From positions 1,798,001 to 1,862,000 of the forward strand of contig NC_039481.1 of NCBI RefSeq assembly GCF_003590095.1: a DNA stretch of 64,000 nucleotides, read 5' to 3'. A program made the translations under genes and the position numbers. Each line of letters begins with the position of its first letter. The first letter of the stretch is position 1. Origin of the DNA: Trichoplusia ni (taxonomy: Eukaryota > Arthropoda > Insecta > Lepidoptera > Noctuidae). Under the pieces are notes generated by a model, which searched no databases, was not told the origin of the DNA, and worked only from the letters and a program-made list of their open reading frames with translations. Shown here piece by piece: positions 31,399 through 43,900 of this stretch.

Positions 31399-32510
31399 GC
31401 TCACACGGTTTCCGAGACGCTCAAAATGTCACGTATTAATCGCCACTCCTTTGACAAATTGGACGACTTTAAAAAACATTTATGTTTTATAATTTCAAGG
31501 TTGTTTTGGAATTTTATGGATAAAATATCGTTGCTTATGACAAAAATCTATATAGTTCATCGTTAATTAGGTTATATTTTACCGAATTTAATATCTGACT
31601 CCCTATTTTGGCTAAATGAGTAATTAAAAATATTGTAATGAGTGACTTCTATACATTTTTGCTTGTACTGGAGTGTTTGCATTTTCTACTGCTTCAATAG
31701 AGTTGGTCGATTATTTCGATTGGATGATAGTGTATGGCTTGTTTATTGTGATGCTATAATACACAAGGAAAGGCAATCTGGTCGTGGTTTATGATACCGA
31801 AAAAAAGAAAAATAACGAGTTTAATAAAACATTATTTCTAAGAGATTTTCTCGACGACGATATGTTTTTGTGAATCCTTTTCCTTGTATACCATGTATTT
31901 TGGCAAAATATAGTAAGATTAATTATGAAAAACCTTTTTGGATAGTTTGTAAGTATTATAAGTAAATACTCACAAAGACTATTCCATGATGCACCCAATA
32001 GCTGTATATGTAAGTACTCAAAATTCATGCAATCCCAGATAACTGCTGAAAATAGAAAACACTGTCTTTCATAGCCATTAGGTGATGCAACCACACCATA
32101 GTGCACGCTATCACACGTAAAGATAGCCCAATAATGTGTGTCAAGGAAACAGATTTAACATCGATAAATCGATAATACTGGATCTAATCTTATTCTATAC
32201 TTTAAACATCGAATATTGTGAGAATTTAATTTCTTACGTTGCACGTTGCTTTGATTATGATATAAATTACATCCAAATATAAGGTGTTTGGTTGCAATGT
32301 TTCTATTTACTGGGTAGATTAGCGAAATATTTTTTGTATAACTTCACAAACAGCTTCAATGAATAATCCTCACCATTTTTGAAATATACTAAGTACATAC
32401 TTACAGACACTGTTCAAGTAGCCTTATTGCCTATAGTGACATGTTTAGGGATCAACAAAATCGGTTCATCTAATCCAAAGTTCTGTTGTAACAAATATGA
32501 AAAAAACAAA

Positions 32511-32553
32511 ATACAGACGAATTGAGAACCTCCTCCTTTTTGAAGTAGGTTAA
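32511..32553 (+). repeat. Transposon 3'-end fragment of the CCTCCTCCTTTTTGAAGT type
   Basis: ACAGACGAATTGAGAACCTC followed by CTCCTTTTTGAAGTAGGTTA matches a repeat end very common in lepidopteran introns. The reverse complement of the same motif (AAAAAGGAGGTTCTCAATT) is inside the repeat block at about 36930. Confidence 0.55.
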
Positions 32554-33886
32554 AAAGGTGTATGTATGTGATGCTTCACAAACACGAGCGTGTATCACTC
32601 GTATCAATTTGTCGCGCTATTGAGTTACAGACCTGCGTATAACCAGATTGCATACCTGTGATACATCGTTGTCCCACTTCAGCCCGGCTCACATTACCAA
32701 CATTAATTAGACGCGAGGCTTGTAAAACACAATTACTCTACACCAACAATTGGCTCGGTAAATCTAAACAGTAATTTCGCTTCGGCCCCATATCTCGATA
32801 CCGTTAACTGCAATGAGTGTGAACAGCCAGATCGGTATACTTTTTGTGAACTGGTCGATGACCTGTCTACATCGCTCCATCACGTGAAGTGCCAGATGAT
32901 TGGCAGAGAGCTTACGATGTGATCCGATCGAAATATTGGGAGCGGAATAAACGTCGGCACCCCTCATGGAATTTGGGTCGACTGTTTTAATTTAATTTCC
33001 TTTAGTGAATATTAATATTATGATGTTCCCTGCTACATGCCGTCATGTTTGAGAGCTGACGCAAAACCGGAGTATTTCCAGATGAAGTTTAATGAATGTT
33101 CTTATTTTTGATGCATCTTAGATACGATTTTACTTAGATCATTCCTTCATTATTAAGACACGAATCTTCTGTTTTTGTTATTTTAAGACCTTTCCGAGAA
33201 ACAACAGGAACTCATTTTATCCTACAGCACAAGAAAGACAATAATGTTTTTGTTCCTTGTTACGGTATTTTTGCAGCATTCGAATTTGAAAACACCACAA
33301 CAATATCAATTAGTGTAACGGTATTCCCAATTGCTAACAACTTACCTATAGACTTCAATATCACACGATACGACTAAAGCCATTTTAGCACGTTAGACTA
33401 AATTAGAACGAGAACGATGATTGACTCATTCAATAAAAATGCAGTAGTTTACGTGTGGCCTATTACTATTTATCAATGGACGGGTTGAGTTCATTTAGCT
33501 TGCTCATTAGATTACGGTACATTGGGTATGACGTCATCGAGACCAGCCTGGCCGTTCATTAGCTGCAAACGTACGGAAGTCAGCGACAGATTGGAAAATA
33601 GAAAGTGGCTAGATTGAAACAGCACTTTTGTAATTGCACAAGTTAATCGAATGTCAGGAAGTAGGGGACTGTATATGTCGCACTAACACTGATGATAAAT
33701 CAAATGAAACCGATGGTATTTTTTGCCGGTTCTTCTGCATGGGAATGACATTTTGGAACCTTTTACTAGTAATGTGGTATACGTTTCTTAAGCGCCTATT
33801 TTAGGCTTACTTGAAAATAATTTTGAAAATTTTAATTATCTCCAGCAATCTCCTGGCGATTTAAAACTGGATCCCGAACTATTTAC

Positions 33887-33918
33887 AAAGTACCAAAAAG
33901 GCTCCTTTTTGGTACTTT
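33887..33918. repeat. Perfect 15-bp inverted repeat
   Basis: AAAGTACCAAAAAGG and its exact reverse complement are separated by two bases (CT). It would form a tight hairpin or cruciform. Confidence 0.85.
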
Positions 33919-34581
33919 CGTACTACTCGCGTGGGTGAGAATATCCTCAACGCTAATGATTCACCAATGACTAAGTAATCGGTACTGATTCATCTTGTTG
34001 TGTCGACTTGTTTTGATACATAATGTACGCAGTTAAGTTAATATGTTACTTGTCATCTTATGTTAATATGCAGACAAACATTTTAATACAAACTGGCAAG
34101 TGGAAAAAGACAATTTATATTCTAGATAGCAGATATCTGCCATATGCAGTTGTAACTTGTAACAGTAATAACTTGAGTATGTGTTTAAAAAGTGAATTTT
34201 ATGATTTTTATATATCTATTATGTCTTTGTTTTCAATAAACGTCTGTTCTATCGATCGTAAATGTAAACTTTTCTTATTTACAATTCCTTTTTTTTCCTC
34301 CTGTGAGAGTTTTTTCTGTAGAAGTTTTACCCACGAGTATAATTAAATTATTTTATTAAAACCTTTTGTTGCTTATATTATGTTCTCATCGTATATAATA
34401 TTGATTACTTCCTTTATCTTTATTGCCAGTTTGCCGTTTTTATAATCGAGGTCTCTTCCATTTAAATCCCGCAACCAGTCGTTCGAAGTGCAATAAAATT
34501 AATACTGGGATTACAGACACCATAATTTTTCCACAACCACCGCTCTGCAGGTTGATGCAATTTGTTGATGTCACAATGATG

Positions 34582-34609
34582 CCTACACTATTATTTACCT
34601 CAGGTAATT
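34582..34609 (+). promoter_or_regulatory. Candidate recursive splice site 1 in PACS intron
   Basis: A pyrimidine-containing tract (CACTATTATTTACCTCAG) is joined directly to a donor-like GTAATT at 34604, so acceptor and donor share the junction with no exon between. It lies 13.4 kb from the PACS exon donor. It is the weakest of the three candidates because purines interrupt the tract. Confidence 0.3.
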
Positions 34610-35212
34610 TTCTCTACGTGACACATCCGAAAACATTGTGAAATAGTTTTTTTTTGTGTGCAGGCTTATTCTGCAACACTGCAATTAGATTGCTTAACTG
34701 TTTTTAAATGGTACTGGTGCTTTGTTGTGGGTAACTGTTTTGAATAGCGATAGTCGGGTGTAGTACGTGATGAGGCTCAATGGTTTTTTGGTTACTTTCG
34801 GAGTTTGGGAACAGAGAGGGTTCGCTTGTTCTTCGTAGCATTTTTGCCCTTCCACTTTACCAACGGATGTATTTCTTCAAAACAGTTCTAGAACCAAAGC
34901 TTTTCACCTAAAGATCAAGACCTACACGTGTATAAGTTGCTGATATTTTATTCCTCATTGTTTTAACATGTTTAAGTTGTGTATTGTCGTTAATTGAAAC
35001 AATTCGACGTCAGTCCGTAACTGTTGAATGCAAGTATGTTTTATAAATCATGCAAAGGTCAATATGGCGTGTTAATTGTTCGAGCCTGCTGATGACCATG
35101 ACTCAAAGTTATGGTTTATTCAACTTTGACACTGGACAGGACATGTTGAATGACGCATGCGTATTATACGACTAATTATGCGATTAGTCGCAAATAATTC
35201 TTTACTCTTTTC

Positions 35213-35345
35213 AGAGGCCTTTTTTTTTGTTATCCGGGGTGAAACTAATTGCTTCAACCCAGGGCACGGCGTGGAGATATGTCGAACTTTCACCTACTAA
35301 AACTCCCCGGGCCCCTTCTACTGCTTTAGCCAGAGTCACGGGATC
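35213..35345 (+). repeat. Diverged dispersed repeat
   Basis: The order GGCCTTTTTTTTT, GGGGTGAAACTAATTGCTTC, CAGGGCACGGCGTGGAGATA, CACCTACTAAAACTCCCCGG and CCCCTTCTACTGCTTTAGCC resembles a repeat frequent in noctuid DNA (a 'GACTAAAAACCACCCC...CTCCTGCTTT' element). It is too diverged for a firm class. Confidence 0.4.
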
Positions 35346-36608
35346 GCTCGTTTATGCTCTGCATCTTTTCCGAGTCCTGCTTAAATGAATTTGCCTAATT
35401 TGTGTACGGCACCATAAAATTATGTAATAACACAATGTTTGTTCCATGACTTACAATGTATTTACAATAATCCAATTAAAAGTGCTTCTCTATTAATAAC
35501 TGATATTTTCTACCATGCTTACTTTATCCAATAAGTCAGATCGCTTCGTTGATTCCGTCTGTGAAATAATTGGTTTACAACAAAGGCTGATCTTTGAAGA
35601 CTGACAATGCAGTTATGTTATCTTAAGGATCCTGGTTTCCTGTTACAATGTATAAAGAGGAACTTACATTAATACTGACCTTGATTAATCCCTCAGTTGT
35701 ACGTCCTACACTAATAAATACCGAAGAGTAATTTAAATGTGCCGATAGTTCGCTGCCGTCTCCGGTGCGACAAATGCCGCTACATTGCAGTCGCATTGTC
35801 GCGTCCCTCGGACACCCACCTAACTGCGAACAATGGATCATTTCAACAATCGTGCGTATTGTAACACTCGCATGTGTCGCTTATTATACGTCCGACGCCA
35901 TGTTTCCTGTTAACACATTGTTTTCGTGTCATTAACATAATATTATTTTATTTCCGAGTCCAACTCATTTCATTTAATGAGTGGGCTTAATTTATCGCTT
36001 TAAGCGTGTGCCACGAATTAGGGCTCATTAAAATCTCATTATGTGAGATGGTTAGGGAAAACTGTCGAGGTTGGATTGATTCAGGTTTAGAATAACTGAC
36101 CTACATTTAATAAACCACTGATAGTTTTATCTATTTGTTAGATGTCACGCGAGTGAGGGCAAAGCTCCACCATATAACAGGTTATAAAAGTTCCTATAAT
36201 AATAATTCAATTATGTATCGCTGTGGTATGTAACTGATGAAAAATTAACAATAACAGTCTACTAAGGTATACGTGAGTCGAAGTTGAAACTTACATCTAT
36301 CACAATTTGTTATTATAAACTAAACCCATGGATGACCCCCACACCCACAGCCCACTTACGATGTCTCAAACATCAAGGAACATCAACAAAACATGACTAA
36401 ATCACTATAATTTACTATTCAAGTCATTGTTCGGCCGTAGTCATAATAACATAACAATTACGAAACAACATTGAACAGACGTGCTAGCGTAAACAATAGG
36501 GTAGCCAAAGAAGCGGCTTGCACTGAATCTTGTGACGTCTTCGAGTAGTAAACTTGCAAGTATATTGGTTAGGCATTTTGTGCTAAGCTTATTGATGGAC
36601 CTGAATTT

Positions 36609-37738
36609 ATAGGCAACTAGCTTTTGCCCGCGACTTCGTTCGCGTGGAACAGTGACTTCCGGCAGATTTTTGGTTTTACTCACATAGTTCCCGATCTCGC
36701 GGGATTTTTGAGAAGTTCCCGCTCCCGCAGGATTTTTGGGATAAAAACTATCCTATGTCCTTTCTCGAGTTCCAAACTATGTCTGAACCAAATTTCATCC
36801 AAATCGGTTCAGTAGTTTAGGCGTGATGGAAAGACAGATAGAGTTATTATCGCATTTTTAGCATGGGTAGTTTTGCCCGCGACTTCGTCCGTAAATTTAC
36901 TTTGAGCAGAAAGTTTATAACCCACTGCAAAAAAAGGAGGTTCTCAATTTAGAATTTACGAAACAGGACCAATCCACATAAACGACCATACAACCGACAA
37001 TACAATTTTATCACGACGGTACCGAAGCGCTCGGCCGATACCCAACCAAATGCGTGTAACGAAACCATAGCGCGATCTATTTCGATCCCAACGCCATCTA
37101 TCGACCATAGTGACAACTCGGATTATTTATCTATACTCCGTTCGGGCATTTTCTTTGTACTAAAAGTAGTACTATATTTTTTATATGTTATTTTATTATT
37201 TTTTTCATACCTTTTTACTATTTATTTACTTTTTTCCGATGAATTAAAACAACATGAACCGAACTCGTGTAACGATCGACACCATTGCGCGTAGTACTAA
37301 TAGAATTATCTATACTCCGTTAGAGCATTTTCTTTGTAGTAAAACTTTTATTATATTAATATTATTTTTTTACACCTTTTTACTGTTTATTTACATTTTT
37401 CTGATGGATTTTCCGATGAATTAAAACAATAACATGAACCGAACACGTGTAATGACACCATTGCGCGATTAACGCCATCTATCTACGGAGCATAGGAACA
37501 GCTCGACATTTGACCAATAGATGGCACTATTAGGATAGTATGTCCGTAATAAATTTTATTTTTTATTTTTATTTTTTGTAATAAAAACTATCCTATGTCC
37601 TTTCTCAAGTTTCAAACTATGTCTGTACCAAATTTCACACAAATCGGTTCAGTAGTTTAGGCGTGAAGAAAAGACAGACAGACAGACAGAAAGACAGACA
37701 GACAGACAGACAGAGTTACTTTCGCATTTATAATATTA
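36609..37738 (+). mobile_element. Nested/duplicated 'GCCCGCGACTTCG' repeat block
   Basis: Two heads (TTTTGCCCGCGACTTCGTTC at 36623 and TTTTGCCCGCGACTTCGTCC at 36871) are followed by two near-identical tails of about 100 bp (ATAAAAACTATCCTATGTCC ... GGTTCAGTAGTTTAGGCGTG at 36741-36836 and 37580-37667). The second unit contains an internal tandem duplication of about 175 bp (CTATACTCCGTT...CATTTTCTTTGTA at 37131 and 37311) and ends with (CAGA)n. The head and tail match the 3' ends of non-LTR elements abundant in Lepidoptera; no reverse transcriptase is present. Confidence 0.65.
37672..37714 (+). repeat. (CAGA)n microsatellite
   Basis: About ten copies of CAGA, interrupted once, form the tail of the repeat block and precede GTTACTTTCGCATTTATAAT. 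Confidence 0.85.
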
Positions 37739-40700
37739 GTTTGGATGATATCTGAAGCTTTACGTCTAGAGTATTTTAGTATTTGGTTCGAGTAAAGATT
37801 ATGCCCCAATTTTAGAAACTAAATTTTTGGAGTTCTGCTCATATAGATTAATTTTCTAAATAAGTAATGTGATTTAATTTAACATTAAGAATCGGTTAAG
37901 CTTTATTATTACTAACAAAATATGGATTATATTTTAAATGAATATTGGATTTGAATGAAAATGATATACATACTTAAAAGATGATCAAAATCAACATTTT
38001 AAATATAATTTTATTTTACATCGTTGAATGTCTTAAAGTAAGATTGTACTTAAGGTTAATATTTGTTCAGCTCAATCTAGAGAACAGTTTTTGCGAAAGG
38101 CAAGTGAAATCTGCAGCGATCACTATCTTCGCAATACGCAACTTCCATCTTGTGCTGCAGGTTTCTAAACTTGATTACTTACTATACCCATTCCTACTAC
38201 CATTGACTTTTAATTTAGTAATTAACTCGGTTGATTTCTTAAGGGATTAAGGAATATTGGAAGGTTCTCGAATTTAGGTCAGTTTACGCACGGAAGCCCT
38301 CAAGGCCTCGAAGCTCGATTACTTTGATTACAAACTTGTAGTTAACCAAATACCTGAACTCATAATCCTTACTATAACCAACCCAGCGATAATACTATCG
38401 AATGTTTGCCTAACAGTCTTAAAACTTCACAATTATCATCCTCAGACACACTTAAATAGAAATATCTAATCTGTAAGTCAAATAAAGAAATCCCAGACAG
38501 GGAAAAGATTGTTATCAATGCACAAAACATTACAATTCTTAATAACCTCAACACAAAGTCAACAGATTTTATCTTTATCTGCATCGCATTTGTAAGACGA
38601 AGAATGCTACTTATCTAAATAAGGAAGTTTGTTTCTACGACTTGTTTTTTCAAGGGAAGCAAGAGTACTAAGCGCAGTGAAAGTGGTGTTCTTGGTGTTT
38701 GTTCATCACACGAATGGACTTATTAAGTTATTGCATAAGTTATCGAAAGCTCCATCGCTTCCATCCGAATTTAAAATGACAATACAATGGCCGATTGAAT
38801 CATTGTTCGTTATGATCGTTCGTTATGCAGTTCCGATCACTTTCACTCTCGATTCAGTATTTAAGTTCGTGCACAGTGCTTACAAGAAAGTTTAACTTCA
38901 ACAATCATTAATTTTGTTCGCGTTATTTGTAGTATTCGTTATGTAAATAATTTTCGAAGTGGTTTCAAACAATGTGGAAATGATCTGCTTACGTTGTAAT
39001 ATTTATACGAGTTCCATGTTGGATGTGACTTTGATTTTGGACATACTAAATGTATATTTTCACTTTCGAACAAGACTAGACTGGACTGTAGTACCCTTTG
39101 GTAGTACCTTGTACACGAATGTATTTTCCTCTGTATATTTACTTATCTCTTCGTCACCATTGACATTAACTTAATTTGTTTATAACTCGACAACTGCCTC
39201 CTAAATTAATCCTGACACCTCAAGCGTAACTCATGAAAGTCAACACTTCAAAGTAGCATTAGTAATTCCTTCCAAGTCTGACTCTCGCTAACTCGAAATA
39301 ATCAAGGGATTTGTACTCACGTTTCCAAGTAAATTGAGTTTTGTTGATGACAAATTGCCATTTAATATTCCCTTGTAGGTACCTACTTAGTTAAGAAAAT
39401 ACGGGATTTGGAAGTTTTCTCTTAATTTTTTGTAGGACGATTATTTTAAGAAGGTTTTCTTTAGCAATATCAGTCACAAGTCGTTTCTGTCAATGCTTGG
39501 GTACAATTTAATTATTTCTATCTTAAAACTGTATCCATATTATTCTATATCAGTTGTTCTATCCCAGTACAGGAAGAGACAACTCAAATGAGCTTCCACT
39601 TTTCTATTCAATGAAACAGTCATGCTATTTACTGTTAAATCTGAATAATCAACCATTTGTATTATGACTCTTCAACCGTTAGCAATTCTGATTGATTCTC
39701 GTTATTGAGATATCTATTCGTAATACCGGAAAACCACTTAAAGATGGAGCGATCTGGATTAGTTTTCCGCCAATTTGAACTTGCAATGAAATTGAGCATT
39801 TCAATAAGCCACGTCTCTTAATCGTTCGTTTCGTAACGATTTATTGGATATAAATATTGGTTAAACTGCTCGAAAAGTGATATCATTATTAGCTATTTTC
39901 ACAGAATAGGTACTTAGGAATCAAACGGGGAAAAATTACATTCCCCGTTTGCTAAAACATTTATCAGTAATACCGCTGTTAGTTTTAATCTATGACCACC
40001 GCCTATATTAGTGCGTTTTCGTATTTCTTTTGCATTTTTACAAGTTGGTCCCTTATGTTTTCTATATAAGCTATCGATGCAATTAACATCTGAGTAGCTC
40101 GTAGCATCTGAAAGTATTATCACAACTTTTTCTGTCCCTTATACATGTGCTGGTATTTCCTTTATCTCTCGATGCTCATTCGAGATTTCAAAGTGAGAGA
40201 GCGATGAAACGCAACTTGTCTAAACATGTGTTATTATTCTAAACATTAGTTGTATTATTGTAACAGTCGGGAAGCCGCTTTCCTGTGCTGCTCTTGTGTA
40301 AACATTTGACTTGTCTGATCTGAACGTTGGATGTACCTAATCATATTATCCTTTACTTTATTAATAACAAACCTTATTGCTGCTCTTTTTTCTTTCTAAC
40401 TTTTTTTTTCTCTTTCTGGGTATTCCATGCGGGAGTTCCGTCATTTGTTTCGAGTTTTGAGTACGAAATACGAGTGTATGTTTAATGTTATGCCTTAATA
40501 TTCATATAATGTTTCAAGCTTTATGATGTTCGCACAATCTTATGGCTAAGTAGGAAACAGACGTGCCCTCAATAGTGTAATTATAATCGTCTCAATAATG
40601 ACGTGTACCTGCAAAGTGTCTTTGTGGTTTGGTTGGTAAATAAGTTAGCCTCAAAATCATCGTCAATCTCATGGAAAGTAGATTAAATAAACTGTGAGTA

Positions 40701-42954
40701 TCAGCTGTTTTATAATCACTTTTCCAAGAAATCTAATCTGTCCTTTTAACCTTAAGTGAAAGAATATCTGAAAGGCATTTTATTTTGAATACGGTATGCA
40801 AATTTTTACAAATTTTGTTCGTCCGAAAGCTCGGCAGTATATATTTGGATACGAGAGAGGAAAGTTATGCCAGTCACGTTTATTGAGAGGATCATTTTCG
40901 AAGTTACAGCCTCCGTATCTTCAGCAAAAATATTGAAATATTACTCATCTATTTTCCTGTCAGTATTATATATTCTGACATCAATATGATATATACTCTA
41001 ATTTTATACCTAAGTAGTTTAGTAGGGTAACTTAAGGTGCGTTGAAAGATATTTTTTAGGCAGCATCAAATCAGTCGCGACGCTTATATTTCTGGTTTAT
41101 TATAGTTATTAATATAATAATTACTTCATTTGCAAATATTGAAACGAAAATTGTTCCTAAAACGCGATATTATATCTTCTAACACACTAAAATTTATAAC
41201 TACAGATTAAAGAATTCTTATCCAAGGAAAACAATGTTTCAATTGGTGCTTTCTAATTCACAGAAGTACCTTATCATATGTTATCTATTAGAACAATATC
41301 TAGTGTATACTTTATCTATTTATCTAATCGTGGGCACTCAATGTCCAGTGTGCTATTGACTTGCGCGTTTAGTCCTCAAAATTATCAGATCAGGATATGT
41401 TTCGTAAATATTTACTTCGAATACAAATTTTGGAAAAACATCGGGAGTTTTAAGGTTGTTTTCCTTATTTGTAGATTGTGTCTAACGTGGGGTTTTGGGT
41501 TGATAAACGATGAGAATGATTTAAGATTTTTATCCTTCCTTCCTTTGATAGTGACGAATGATTGACAAATCGTAGCAATTGTTCAGACCTTCGTTTCACA
41601 ATCTTTGGGATTTTAGACGAATAGCGAAATAATTTATATTGCAGAGGTCTTTCTTTCGTCCGAGTGTCGACAGCTGGCTTTGCCTTATATTTCGTGTTGC
41701 TAAATGCGTTTTGAACCTATTCCATCGTTTACCAAAATGCTGCATCTGGTAAGAGTCGAAACTTTTTGTCGACAAGTAGAAAGACTAACACAAGTAGAGA
41801 ACTCACATATCTTGTACTTATTATTTATTAATATAAATTAATACGGTAAACATGAATCTTCAACCTCTATCAATGCCCAAGTCAGTATATTACACCGCAC
41901 GAAACACAGGGTGTTGTAGTTAACACCTTGAGTAAATACACTCGTAACGTTTAACGTTTACGTAAGCTACTACGTTCGGTTTACGTAACGCGAGTTCGGA
42001 CAATGACCGTGGTTGCTGGAAGGTTGTGGTTTAACATGCGTGCGTCGATGATTGACGGAACTAATTTCGAACGAAGTGTTTGTACTATAAGTATTCGTGT
42101 TTAGAGATTCTTCAGCAATTTCTACATTTGTTTAGTGACCTATTTAATTGTGGGAAGAATTGTTATGCAATGCATTTATAATATTTTGTTCGAACCTCTT
42201 TTTACATGTTCCTAATCATATACCTATCGAATAAATCTTTGCTCTATTTCTGCGTATACTAAGCAGCTTTTGCAATAGCAGCCTTGAGATTAAACGGTTG
42301 ATTTATATTTACTTTGTCTTGCGAATTTCATAGTTTACTTATTTCTCTTATTTTTACTGCAAACCCAATAAGGCAAGGAACTAAATTAAAAGGTCGACAG
42401 CAAGGCTGAAATGTCTTGAACGTCTTAACTTTGCTTTTCTTTTTATTGAATCGATTTTATTTAATTATCTGTTCGTAGGGTTGCTTTCGAGAAGTATGAA
42501 AGTTTATTTATGTTACTTACCTGATGCAACCAGTAATGTACATTCAGATATATGTTTACTGTAGAAAGTAACACATAAGCCGACATTGCAGCTTTCTTGA
42601 GAGTTTGTCGTAAATAAATGTACATCAGATAACCGGATGCTGGGTACTGGATGACATGAGTTATAGCTTCGTCTAAACATGTTTAGTTCTTACATATTAT
42701 TTATTTATGTATGTTCTGTTTGGAGTGTTCGAGATAGTTTTTTTTTTTTAATCTGCCTTCTTTATATCTGTGATAAATTTCAGTCAAGACTTGATTGCAG
42801 TTACGGATAGTTATTAAAATTAATCTTTATATGATATATTTTGGAATATTGTATTCCCTCTTTAACGCGTTACGAAGTTATTGTCAGTTCAGACGCATTG
42901 TTCTGTTGCGAGTGCTTCTGAATTAGCTTACTATTTCATACGGCTTTAGAGTCC

Positions 42955-42978
42955 AAAAACTCCGACATCGGAGTTTTT
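42955..42978. repeat. Perfect 11-bp palindrome
   Basis: AAAAACTCCGA, two bases (CA), then TCGGAGTTTTT. A degenerate half (AATCTCGGAGATT) follows within 10 bp, so the locus is a cluster of CTCCGA/TCGGAG motifs. Confidence 0.8.
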
Positions 42979-43739
42979 GAAAAATCTCGGAGATTCTTTA
43001 AGAAACAAATTTTAACAAATACGCACGTTTTAGTATTTGATTCCATCTGACTTGTCATTTCATGAAGTGACACCTTACAATTTCTTTACGCTTACCACAA
43101 CATGATTTTATCGGACTTTGTTATAGGATCTTTTATTTCATTTTAAACGTCGATATCAGTAGAGATAAAACAACTTCATCATTTATTGCAGGAAATTGAA
43201 TTCTCCTTTCATTTCCTATAAAAATAAGTGATGGCGACTGGAGCCGTGGATCGCTGTGAATGATAAAATCGTACCCTCTTTATATCTATCTTCAAACAAT
43301 ATGGGATTCTTTACATTGCGAGCTGGTATTGTTACTTTCTTTTATCGTGTTAGTAGTACTGATAACATTGTATGCAAACCATTTTACTAATATTTAGATT
43401 TCCTAAATGATGTCACTACTTATCGCAGTGCACTTTAATTTTTGCGTGTTTTATCAGCTGGGAGCTTAAGCGATTATTACAGATTTGGTTGATGCTAACT
43501 GACTAATCTTTTTCCAAAGAACAGGAAAATGCTGTCAAGATAAAAAACGAATACATTAAATTATCTGACTTTATTAATAGATTTTTGTTTTGGTTTCGAA
43601 GCTATTTTTATTCCTTTCTCAATTCTGCCAAACATGCAACATTTGGAGCGAAATTTCGTCAACTTCTTAAACTTTGTCCGTTTGTATATTTAATTCAACT
43701 TGGATACTTGACATCCTGAGTTTCTCTGAACGTTGGATG

Positions 43740-43900
43740 ACAGTAATAAAATCGGGCACCGAGCGCGACACTTTCTCCGATACGCTCCGCGGGGCTTGCT
43801 CAATCGACCGGCTGACTGCTCGCGATTGCGAACTTGCCCCCTCGTGTCACCCGCTAACAAAACACTTTCCGTTGGAGCAGCAGTCAGTGTAGATGCAATC
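43740..43900 (+). promoter_or_regulatory. GC-rich island in PACS intron: candidate regulatory element or alternative first exon
   Basis: CpG-rich sequence (CGGGCACCGAGCGCGACACT, GATACGCTCCGCGGGGCTTG) is surrounded by kilobases of AT-rich DNA and ends with an initiator-like GCAGTCAGTGTAG at 43880. Two overlapping open frames cross it, but neither resembles a known family nor ends in a clear donor. Confidence 0.3.

Larger units (their letters stand above)
28261..34600 (+). other. PACS intron 1, second part
   Basis: AT-rich. It contains a SINE copy (30181-30502), a short tandem repeat of GGCCGATG units (31366-31398), a repeat end of the CCTCCTCCTTTTTGAAGTAG type (32511-32553) with a more degraded relative near 30990-31040, and a perfect hairpin at 33887-33918. 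No coding exon is supported on either strand. Confidence 0.5.
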
